Shown: positions 19,343-26,494 of the stretch, one piece after another | Numbering within the stretch: the stretch's first letter is position 1 | How the letters are laid out: the number at the start of each line of letters is the position of its first letter | Assembly: GCF_009707955.1 (NCBI RefSeq) | Contig: NZ_WMDQ01000013.1 | Coordinates: 1-64,000, forward strand | Reading direction: 5' to 3' | DNA length: 64,000 bases | DNA from: Flavobacterium sp. LC2016-13 | GTDB lineage: Bacteria; Bacteroidota; Bacteroidia; Flavobacteriales; Flavobacteriaceae | Notes under the pieces: model-generated | Told to the model about the DNA's origin: nothing | Seen by the model: the letters and a program-made list of their open reading frames with translations, nothing else | The model's database searches: none | Position numbers and translations under genes: made by a program

Positions 19343-20335
19343 ATGTCTATAAAAAACATTAGATTAGAAGTGATGCAGTTTTTGGAAAAAAACGTGGATA
19401 GCTTTGTAGAACAGTATTTAATTCCAGTAGAAAAAATTTGGCAGCCGTCAGATTTTCTGCCTAATTCTGAAGGAGATAATTTCTTTGAGGAGGTTAGAGA
19501 ACTACGTGAAATTGCTAAAGAATTACCATACGATTTCTGGGTAACGCTTGTTGGTGATACGATCACTGAGGAAGCTTTACCAACTTACGAATCATGGTTA
19601 ATGGATGTAGAAGGAGTAGACCAGGTTGAAAATGGTGGAAATGGATGGTCGAAATGGATCAGACAATGGACTGGAGAAGAAAATCGCCATGGTGACTTGC
19701 TAAATAAGTACTTGTATTTGTCCGGACGTGTAAATATGCGTGAAATCGAAATGACGACACAACATTTAATCAACGACGGTTTTGATATTGGAACTGGAAC
19801 TGACCCATACAAAAACTTTGTATACACTAGTTTTCAGGAATTAGCAACTTATGTATCGCACAACAGAGTAGCGCAAATCGCTAAAAAGTTTGGGGATAAT
19901 AAATTGTCTAAAATGTGTAAAATGATTGCTGGTGACGAAATGCGTCATCACCATGCATACAGCGAATTTGTCACCCGTATTTTCGCTGTAGATCCAAGTG
20001 AAATGATGTTGGCGTTTCAATATATGATGAAACAAAAAATCGTTATGCCGGCACATTTCTTAAGAGAATCAGGTCAAAAGATAAGTTCAGCTTTTGAGCA
20101 GTTTTCAGACTCTGCACAACGTATTGGAGTTTATACTGCAAACGATTATGTAGATATCATGCAAAAGTTAATGGATAAATGGGAAATTGATAAAATTTCA
20201 AACCTTACTGATGAAGCAGAAAAAGCACGTGATTATTTAATGAAATTACCGGCACGTATGGCCAAAATCTCAGAAAGAATCGTGATTCCACAAGAATCGC
20301 ATATCTTTAAATGGGTTGAACCGGCGAGACTTTAA
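19343..20335 (+). CDS. Acyl-[acyl-carrier-protein] desaturase (soluble di-iron)
   Basis: A 330-residue soluble di-iron enzyme that introduces a double bond into acyl-ACP. The two iron-ligand helices are visible as EENRHGDLLNKYLYLSGRVN and DEMRHHHAY, each an ExxH motif, and further Glu ligands lie in the first helices (around EGDNFFEEVRELR). It is similar in length to bacterial and plant stearoyl-ACP desaturases without transit peptides. It lies downstream of plsC on the same strand and is followed by a terminator-like hairpin. Confidence 0.92.
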   Translation: MSIKNIRLEVMQFLEKNVDSFVEQYLIPVEKIWQPSDFLPNSEGDNFFEEVRELREIAKELPYDFWVTLVGDTITEEALPTYESWLMDVEGVDQVENGGNGWSKWIRQWTGEENRHGDLLNKYLYLSGRVNMREIEMTTQHLINDGFDIGTGTDPYKNFVYTSFQELATYVSHNRVAQIAKKFGDNKLSKMCKMIAGDEMRHHHAYSEFVTRIFAVDPSEMMLAFQYMMKQKIVMPAHFLRESGQKISSAFEQFSDSAQRIGVYTANDYVDIMQKLMDKWEIDKISNLTDEAEKARDYLMKLPARMAKISERIVIPQESHIFKWVEPARL

Positions 20336-20356
20336 ATTTGAGATTGCAGATTTAAG

Positions 20357-20372
20357 TCCCGAGAACTCGGGA
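20357..20372. repeat. TCCCGAG/CTCGGGA hairpin word
   Basis: A 7-bp perfect inverted repeat with a two-base centre lies 21 bp after the desaturase stop. It belongs to the same hairpin family as those near 30052, 21681 and, inside a gene, 55176. Confidence 0.7.
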
Positions 20373-20399
20373 TAGATTTTTGCAATTGATATTGATATT

Positions 20400-20445
20400 A
20401 AAAATGTTGATTGTTGGAGTTTAAGCTTTGACAATCAGCATTTTT
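20400..20445 (+). terminator. Terminator after the desaturase gene
   Basis: A 15-bp stem with one G-T pair (arm AAAATGTTGATTGT) and a 16-base loop is followed by TTTTATTT. Confidence 0.65.
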
Positions 20446-20533
20446 TATTTAAAAATTTAAAAACATTTCTATAAATCTGCTCAATCTGCGAGAAACCAAA
20501 AACAATAAAATTTTCAAATTACATATCATCATC

Positions 20534-21187
20534 ATGAATAACTCTGATCTAATAAACAAAACAATTGCTTTCGTAAAAGAAAAACTAAATGATGCCGAAG
20601 GCGGACACGATTGGTTTCATATTGAACGTGTTTATAAAAATGCACTTTTAATTGCCAAAGGAACAGATTGTGATTTAGTTGTAGTTCAATTAGGAGCTTT
20701 GCTTCACGATATTGCCGATAGTAAATTTCATAATGGAGATGAAACTATTGGACCAAAAACAGCACGTTTGTTTTTGGAATCTCAAAACGTTTCAGAAGCG
20801 ATTATTCAACATGTGGTAAATATCATAGAAAACATATCCTATAAAGGTGGAAATTTCGAAAAGAAGTTTACATCAATAGAATTAGATATCGTTCAGGATG
20901 CAGATCGTTTAGATGCAATTGGTGCAATTGGAGTTGCAAGAGCATTCAATTATGGCGGATTTAAAAACAGAACTTTATACGATCCTGAAATTGCTCCAAT
21001 AACCAACATGAGCAAAGAAGAATACAAAAACAACAACGCACCAACAATTAATCATTTTTACGAAAAGCTTTTACTCTTAAAAGACAAAATGAATACCGAA
21101 ACCGGAAAAGAAATTGCTGCCGAAAGACACCGCTTTATGGAAACATTTCTTGCTCAGTTCTATGCAGAGTGGGAAGGAGTGAAGTAA
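20534..21187 (+). CDS. HD domain phosphohydrolase
   Basis: A 217-residue cytosolic metal-dependent phosphohydrolase. The HD superfamily ligands are in GGHDWFHIERV (first His), LGALLHDIADSKF (HD pair) and the late Asp in VQDADRLDAIGAIGVARAF. The pattern and length resemble the Bacillus YedJ group. The substrate is not known; nucleotides are likely. It is a single gene between the desaturase terminator and the iron operon. Confidence 0.88.
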   Translation: MNNSDLINKTIAFVKEKLNDAEGGHDWFHIERVYKNALLIAKGTDCDLVVVQLGALLHDIADSKFHNGDETIGPKTARLFLESQNVSEAIIQHVVNIIENISYKGGNFEKKFTSIELDIVQDADRLDAIGAIGVARAFNYGGFKNRTLYDPEIAPITNMSKEEYKNNNAPTINHFYEKLLLLKDKMNTETGKEIAAERHRFMETFLAQFYAEWEGVK

Positions 21188-21398
21188 GTTTTTCAGTTTT
21201 CAGTCGCAGTTTTAATAAAAACCCATAATGGTGTATAATAAGTGCACGATACAAAAACGTCATGTCGAGTCTGCAGCTTACTTCCGTAATATCGTAATTT
21301 ACCGATGTAGCCAATTAGGATGCGGGCTCAACACGTAAAGTAACAGGTTATCCGAAGTAGGAATTATTCCGTCAGATACCAGAACTTTTTACGCTGCT
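21188..21398. other. Unexplained intergenic block, apparently GC-richer than its flanks
   Basis: No open reading frame or perfect hairpin was recognised in this 211-bp stretch after the HD gene. Part of it (about 21255-21395) looks richer in G and C than the surrounding intergenic DNA and resembles neither flanking gene. A decayed gene or repeat remnant is possible. Confidence 0.3.
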
Positions 21399-21521
21399 TT
21401 AGAGTTTATGTTTTAAGAAGAGATAAGCTAAAATAGTTGCAAATAAAAATCCTAAAGCAAACCATAATAATCTTGAAACAAGATTGTCCCTGGTTATTTC
21501 TGTGTTTTCTAACTCTTTCAT
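21399..21521 (-). CDS. Small single-span membrane protein (40 aa), unknown
   Basis: A 40-residue frame starting at 21521 encodes a charged N-terminus (MKELENTEITRDN), one membrane helix (about residues 18-36, LLWFALGFLFATILAYLFL) and the tail KHKL. The support is a near-ideal promoter 21 bp upstream: TTTG, 17 bp, then TAAATTTG. I do not recognise a family. It lies next to the Feo operon, downstream of the Cys-rich miniprotein, and may be independent of it. A spurious frame is possible but the promoter makes it less likely. Confidence 0.55.
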   Translation of the reverse strand: MKELENTEITRDNLVSRLLWFALGFLFATILAYLFLKHKL

Positions 21522-21541
21522 ATTTAACAAATTAAGTTTAT

Positions 21542-21570
21542 CAAATTTAATAGTGAAAGAATTTTACAAA
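21542..21570 (-). promoter_or_regulatory. Promoter of the 40-aa membrane protein gene
   Basis: On the minus strand, TTTG (21570-21567) is separated by 17 bp from TAAATTTG (21549-21542), matching the Bacteroidota -33/-7 arrangement. Confidence 0.6.
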
Positions 21571-21796
21571 CGGAACTATACGTTTTTTTTATATTAAAAT
21601 AAGACAAAGACATTTCTAAACTTCATTATAATAGACAGTTAGGTTTAATGCTTTGTAATCTTTAATGAACATTTTTGCGGACTTCTCCTGAAGCTTCGAA
21701 ATGACAGATTCTGACAATATGGATATAACATTGTGGACTTTTGCGGTAGATAAAAAACCTCAGAACCTTAGTCACTTTGCAACTTTGAACCTCTGA

Positions 21797-21919
21797 CTAA
21801 GAACATCCACAATTTCCATCACCACAATCTTTCTTCTTCTTAGATTTCCAAAAGAATTTTTTGATTAAGAAAACAATAGCAATAAGTAATATTCCAAAGG
21901 CGATAATTTCTTGTATCAT
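21797..21919 (-). CDS. FeoB-associated Cys-rich membrane miniprotein
   Basis: A 40-residue protein starting at 21919, six bases after feoB. It has one membrane helix (residues 5-20, IIAFGILLIAIVFLIK), a Lys-rich stretch and the Cys-rich tail DCGDGNCGCS. This is the layout of the FeoB-associated Cys-rich family, encoded after feoB in many bacteria and probably assisting ferrous iron passage. Position and composition together make it convincing despite its size. Confidence 0.85.
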   Translation of the reverse strand: MIQEIIAFGILLIAIVFLIKKFFWKSKKKKDCGDGNCGCS

Positions 21920-21925
21920 GGCCGT

Positions 21926-24025
21926 TTATTTTAAAAGTTGATAAGCTAAAAGCGCTACGAAATAAGCCAGACCGCTCATTAAGAAAAGTTGCATCGCAGG
22001 CCATTTCCATGAATTCGTTTCTTTTTTGGTAATCGCTAATGTACTGGCACATTGCATGGCAAAAGCGTAAAAGAGTAATAATGATATCCCAGAAGCAAAA
22101 TTGAATATCTTTTTGCCAGTTTCAGGATTTATTTCTTCCTGCATTTTGCTTTTTATTGTCACTTCGTTATCACTGCTTCCCACACTGTATATTGTGGCAA
22201 GTGTTCCAACAAAAACTTCACGTGCAGCAAATGAGCTAATAATTGCAATACCTATTTTCCAGTCATAGCCAAGCGGAGAAATTGCAGGCTCAATAGCTTT
22301 ACCCATAATCCCGATATATGAATTCTCTAATTTTTGAGAAGCTACCTCGTTTTCAAATTGTATTTCATTTAAAGGAGTATCGACAAATTTTTCCTTCACA
22401 ATGGTTTCCGCCTCGTTAAAATCTTTTCCAGGTCCGTATGAAGCCAAAAACCATAAAATAACCGCTATTGCAAGAATGATTTTACCTGCACCAACAACAA
22501 ACGCTTTCGTTTTTTCGACAACATTAATCGCAACGTTCTTAAAAAGCGGTAATTTATAACTTGGCATTTCAACCACAAAATACGTTTTCGAGTTGAATTT
22601 CAATATCTTGTTTAATATGTAAGCAGACAGAATCGCAGTTCCAAAACCCAACAAGTATAACAACATCAATGCTAATCCCTGCATATTCAAAACACCAAAC
22701 AAACGCTCATTTGGTATAACCAATGAAATAATAATAGTATAAACAGGTAATCTTGCAGAACAAGTTGTGAAAGGCGTTACCAAGATCGTAATAAGGCGTT
22801 CTTTCCAGTTTTCGATATTTCGCGTTGCCATAATTGCCGGAATTGCGCAGGCAGTTCCTGAAATTAAAGGCACAACACTTTTTCCGGAAAGCCCAAACTT
22901 TCGCATTATTTTATCCATCAGGAAAACCACGCGGCTCATATAACCACTTTCCTCAAGAATAGAAATAAACAAAAACAAAAAGGCAATTTGAGGAATAAAA
23001 ATAATAACCCCACCAATTCCCGGTATAATTCCCTGCGAAAGCAAATCTGTTAAAATACCGCTTGGCAATTCCTGAGAAACCCAGCTGCTTAATGAAGCAA
23101 AAGTGCTGTCAATGAAATCCATCGGAATCGTTGACCAACTAAAAATAGATTGGAAAATAATAAATAATATGGCAAGGAAAATAACATAACCCCAAAACTT
23201 GTGCGTTAAAACACGATCAAGTTTGGCTCTGATATCTTTTGCCATTGTAGCATCCACTTGCAAACCTTCTTTCAAAACATCATTTATAAACTGATATCTT
23301 TTAATAGTTTCTTTTTGCTGTAAACGTTTTAATTCTGAATGCGATTTGGTAAAAGTGCTTCGGATTTCGTTACGATCTAAATTCGAAAAATTTACATCTT
23401 GTGTTATTACCAGCCATAATTTATACAATAATTGGTTTGGAAATGCATGTTGTAATTTTTTGAAATATTCATCATCAATAACTGAAGCATTTAAACAAGC
23501 TTCGTGCGGAATGGTTTTATAAGAAACAATTAACTCTTTTAACTGATCAATTCCTAAACCTTTACGAGAACTTACTAAAGCAATTTTAGTTTTTAGTTTA
23601 TTTTCTAAATACGGAATATCTAAAGTAATTCCTTTTCTTTCCATTCGATCAGACATATTGATGACTAAAATCGTCGGAATTTCAAGATCTTTAATTTGAG
23701 TGTAAATCAGTAAATTTCGTTTCAGATTTTCAACATCTGTAACAACTACCGCTACATCCGGATATAATTTATCGTTTTTGTTCAGTAAAAGTTCAATCAC
23801 CACACTTTCATCCATCGAACTTGCATTCAAACTATACGTTCCCGGCAAATCGAGAATATTAGCTTTTATATTGTGCGGTAATTTACAGAACCCGATTTTT
23901 TTCTCAACCGTAATTCCGGGATAATTTCCAACTTGTTGATTCAAACCCGTAAGTTGATTGAAAACAGAAGTTTTTCCGGTATTCGGATTCCCGATAAGGG
24001 CAACATTAATATTTTGAATGCTCAT
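21926..24025 (-). CDS. feoB: Ferrous iron transport protein B
   Basis: A 699-residue inner-membrane Fe(II) transporter. The N-terminal GTPase domain has G1 GNPNTGKTS (residues 12-20), G3 DLPGTY and G4 NMSD (about residue 123). The membrane part, from about residue 280 on, carries Gate motifs such as GYMSRVVFLMD and the GTACAIPAIMATR loop, with several helices to the C-terminus. The start overlaps the feoA stop by one base (TAATG), indicating translational coupling. The operon order is feoA, feoB, Cys-rich miniprotein. Confidence 0.97.
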   Translation of the reverse strand: MSIQNINVALIGNPNTGKTSVFNQLTGLNQQVGNYPGITVEKKIGFCKLPHNIKANILDLPGTYSLNASSMDESVVIELLLNKNDKLYPDVAVVVTDVENLKRNLLIYTQIKDLEIPTILVINMSDRMERKGITLDIPYLENKLKTKIALVSSRKGLGIDQLKELIVSYKTIPHEACLNASVIDDEYFKKLQHAFPNQLLYKLWLVITQDVNFSNLDRNEIRSTFTKSHSELKRLQQKETIKRYQFINDVLKEGLQVDATMAKDIRAKLDRVLTHKFWGYVIFLAILFIIFQSIFSWSTIPMDFIDSTFASLSSWVSQELPSGILTDLLSQGIIPGIGGVIIFIPQIAFLFLFISILEESGYMSRVVFLMDKIMRKFGLSGKSVVPLISGTACAIPAIMATRNIENWKERLITILVTPFTTCSARLPVYTIIISLVIPNERLFGVLNMQGLALMLLYLLGFGTAILSAYILNKILKFNSKTYFVVEMPSYKLPLFKNVAINVVEKTKAFVVGAGKIILAIAVILWFLASYGPGKDFNEAETIVKEKFVDTPLNEIQFENEVASQKLENSYIGIMGKAIEPAISPLGYDWKIGIAIISSFAAREVFVGTLATIYSVGSSDNEVTIKSKMQEEINPETGKKIFNFASGISLLLFYAFAMQCASTLAITKKETNSWKWPAMQLFLMSGLAYFVALLAYQLLK

Positions 24026-24264
24026 TACAAATTGGTTTTGATAAGTTCAACTTCAATTTCACGAGCAGTTTCAATACGAATCGCAACATGCGAGCCGTTA
24101 ATGTCCAAATATAAAGGATCTCCAAAAGGAGCAATTTGAAGTAATTCGACTAAGTTGCCCGGTAAACAACCCATTTCTAATAATTTTAGAGGAATAAGAT
24201 CGATATCAAAATCTTTGATAATGGCTTTCTCGCCTTTTTTCAGAGTGTGAATTGTATTTTGCAA
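24025..24264 (-). CDS. feoA: FeoA family SH3-like protein
   Basis: A 79-residue cytosolic SH3-fold partner of FeoB. It has the family pattern LLEMGCLPGNLVELLQIAPFGDP and the closing strand HVAIRIETAREIEVEL. It is the first gene of the feo operon and has a well-formed promoter 26 bp upstream. The last base of its stop codon is the first base of the feoB start codon. Confidence 0.95.
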   Translation of the reverse strand: MQNTIHTLKKGEKAIIKDFDIDLIPLKLLEMGCLPGNLVELLQIAPFGDPLYLDINGSHVAIRIETAREIEVELIKTNL

Positions 24265-24289
24265 GCTTATTTAGATTGAATTTAGATTA

Positions 24290-24318
24290 CAAAAGTAGGC
24301 AATAATTCTTTATTGCAA
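24290..24318 (-). promoter_or_regulatory. feo operon promoter
   Basis: On the minus strand, TTG (24318-24316), an 18-bp spacer and TACTTTTG (24297-24290) match the Bacteroidota promoter. Between the -7 box and the feoA ATG lie two direct TTTAGATT words (plus strand 24270-24277 and 24281-24288) 11 bp apart, possible repressor half-sites. Confidence 0.65.
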
Positions 24319-24367
24319 GGCATTTAACACTTTTGAATATGCTAAATCTTTCTAAAAATAAGGGACT

Positions 24368-25033
24368 TTACTCTTTAGACAAGAAATCTATATCTTCTAA
24401 AAGACGCTTTATTTCTTCTTTGTTCGTTCCGTCATAAAATCCGCGAACACGGCGTTTTTGATCGACTAAAACAAAATTCTCTGTATGAACCATATCGTAC
24501 AATTGATCTGGGCGACCTTGCTTTACGGCCAAATACGATTTTCTGGCCATTTTATAAATCTCTTTTTTGTCACCCGTAACCAAATTCCACTTGCTGTCGA
24601 CCACGCCATATTTTACAGCGTAAGCTTTTAAAACCGAAACGCTGTCTACTTCCGGAAACACGGTATGAGAAAGCAACATTACTTTAGGATTGTTAAGGAC
24701 TGCTTTTTGAACTTCGGATAAATTTGTTGACATTTTCGGACAGATAGATCCGCAAGTCGTAAAGAAGAAATCAGCAACATAGATCTTGCCTTCGTAATTT
24801 TTCTGGGTAATGGTGTCACCGTTTTGATTTACAAATGAAAAATCAGCAATGGTGTGGTATTTACTTTTGTATTGAACAGTACTGTCGACCAATTCAGGAT
24901 TTACATCAGCTGGATTGTAAATTGGCAATGTTTTTTGTGGCTTCAAAGCCGAATAAAATAAAGATATAGTGACAACCGAAAACACAATTAAAACAATAAA
25001 GAATTTACGGTACTTGTAAAGAAACGATTTCAT
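24368..25033 (-). CDS. SCO1/SenC family copper chaperone
   Basis: A 221-residue membrane-anchored thioredoxin-fold protein that inserts copper into cytochrome oxidase CuA or acts as a thiol reductase. The ATG at 25033 (MKSFLYKYRKFF) gives a short basic N-terminus and a helix at residues 9-30. The copper ligands are visible as FFTTCGSICPKM (CxxxC) and the His in LLSHTVFPEVDS. The C-terminal strands FVLVDQKRRVRGFYDGT are typical. It is a single gene, with a repeat-rich gap of about 340 bp upstream. Confidence 0.92.
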   Translation of the reverse strand: MKSFLYKYRKFFIVLIVFSVVTISLFYSALKPQKTLPIYNPADVNPELVDSTVQYKSKYHTIADFSFVNQNGDTITQKNYEGKIYVADFFFTTCGSICPKMSTNLSEVQKAVLNNPKVMLLSHTVFPEVDSVSVLKAYAVKYGVVDSKWNLVTGDKKEIYKMARKSYLAVKQGRPDQLYDMVHTENFVLVDQKRRVRGFYDGTNKEEIKRLLEDIDFLSKE

Positions 25034-25372
25034 AAAAATAATTTGGTGCAAAAATACAAAAAGCTGTTTTTAAATAACGAATTGCGTGTTGTTTTTAACA
25101 GAAGACCTGGAATGTAAAGACCTTTCTTACGATAGGATTGCGAAATGGCACGCGGATTAGAACGGATTTTTTTATTTCGGTTACTTTTAATCTCGCAAAG
25201 GCGCGGAGGCGCAAAGTTTTTTTAAGATTTCCTAATGTCAGTCTGAGCGAAGTCGAAGACCCACAAAGTAGATCGCCAATCTTAGTAAACTTTAGAAAAT
25301 AAAAAATCCGTTCTAATCCGCGTCTTCGCGAAAGCGAATCCGTGTCATCAGCGTGCCATTTCGTATAGTACT
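25034..25372. repeat. Intergenic gap with a large interrupted inverted repeat
   Basis: No gene is seen. A left arm at 25141-25177 (words CGAAATGGCACGC then GGATTAGAACGGATTTT) is mirrored by 25297-25319 (AATCCGTTCTAATCC) and 25351-25363 (GCGTGCCATTTCG), with unmatched DNA between the two right pieces. The interior contains GGCGCGGAGGCGC and a TCTGAGCGAAGTCGAAGA word. This looks like a composite of non-coding repeat elements. Confidence 0.7.
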
Positions 25373-26296
25373 TTAAACTCTGGTTTTTCGAATTGATTTA
25401 TTGACCAAATATAATCCTGCTAAAGTAACCAGAACTCCAATGAGGATTGCTTGTGTTAACGTTTCACCAAAAATCATAGCGCCTAAAATCATAGCAACAA
25501 TAGGATTAATGTAAACATAAATGCTGCTAATTTCTGTTGGAAGATGTTGCAATGAATATATAAAAGCAATAAAAGTCAACACAGAACCAATAACGACCAG
25601 ATAACCAATTGCAAACCATGATTCTGAAGGAATTTGATTTAGTGGAATATTAACTCCTGCAGCTTCTGTAATTCCAAAAAGAATAAAACTTGAAATAAAC
25701 ATCTGCAATCCTAAACTAAAATAAGGATTAAAACTTGCCGCCTTTTTCTTAGTATGTAAAATTCCAAAAGCCCAGGTAATAGTTGAAGCGATAGTTAAAA
25801 TGATTCCAATCTGAAAATCAGGTTTAAAAAAATCGCCTAAATGATCCATGAAGATGATGCAAATCCCTCCAAAACAAATTAAAATTCCTGTTATGGCTAA
25901 TTTTGCAATTCGTTCACCATTAAAAAAGTTGATCATTATAATCCAGATCGGAAAAATGGCACTGATAATAGCACCCAATCCGCTGCTGATATATTTCACG
26001 CCCCAAGTACTTAAGCCATTACTCAAAACAAAATTTAAAACAGCCAGAATCAGAATCGTTCGCCATTGTTTGCCTTTTGGCCAGGGTTCTTTCTTGATTA
26101 AAAAATAACCGACATAAAGAATTCCGCCTAAAAACTGGCGAATGGTTGCCAATTGAAGACCCGGCATATGTCGGACACCTTCTTTTGAAGCCAGCCATGT
26201 TGTTCCCCAAAAAAAACTTACCCAGCACACAGCCAAAATCGGTAATCCAATGGCTTCCACTTTTCCTGATAATGCAGTTTGAATTTTCGCTCTCAT
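25373..26296 (-). CDS. EamA/DMT family transporter
   Basis: A 307-residue inner-membrane protein with about ten predicted helices in two EamA halves. The first half carries the signature SFFWGTTWLASKEG and PGLQLATIRQFLGG. The second starts near residue 155 with TIASTITWAFGILHTKK and has the INPIVAMILGAMIFGE end motif. The family exports metabolites or amino acids, but the substrate cannot be read from sequence. It is divergent from the M13 protease gene. Confidence 0.88.
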   Translation of the reverse strand: MRAKIQTALSGKVEAIGLPILAVCWVSFFWGTTWLASKEGVRHMPGLQLATIRQFLGGILYVGYFLIKKEPWPKGKQWRTILILAVLNFVLSNGLSTWGVKYISSGLGAIISAIFPIWIIMINFFNGERIAKLAITGILICFGGICIIFMDHLGDFFKPDFQIGIILTIASTITWAFGILHTKKKAASFNPYFSLGLQMFISSFILFGITEAAGVNIPLNQIPSESWFAIGYLVVIGSVLTFIAFIYSLQHLPTEISSIYVYINPIVAMILGAMIFGETLTQAILIGVLVTLAGLYLVNKSIRKTRV

Positions 26297-26460
26297 TTTG
26301 ATTTAATTCTTTCGACAAATATTCCAAAAACTATTTCAATTAGAACATAAAACCAAGTCATTTATTCATGAATTCTTTTGCTGATTCGTATTAGAATTTG
26401 TGATAAGAGATTGTGTTTTATTATTGCATAATTTTAACATAAAGTTTAGGATAATAACAA

Positions 26461-26468
26461 TAAGTTTG
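26461..26468 (+). promoter_or_regulatory. -7 box for the M13 protease gene
   Basis: TAAGTTTG matches TAnnTTTG and ends 26 bp before the ATG. The -33 element is unclear. Confidence 0.5.
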
Positions 26469-26494
26469 TATTTACACTCAAAGTATATAGTAAA

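Noticed and set aside
21840..22052. A 70-aa frame at the end of feoB
   Set aside because: It overlaps feoB and the Cys-rich miniprotein in another frame, and lacks any family feature.
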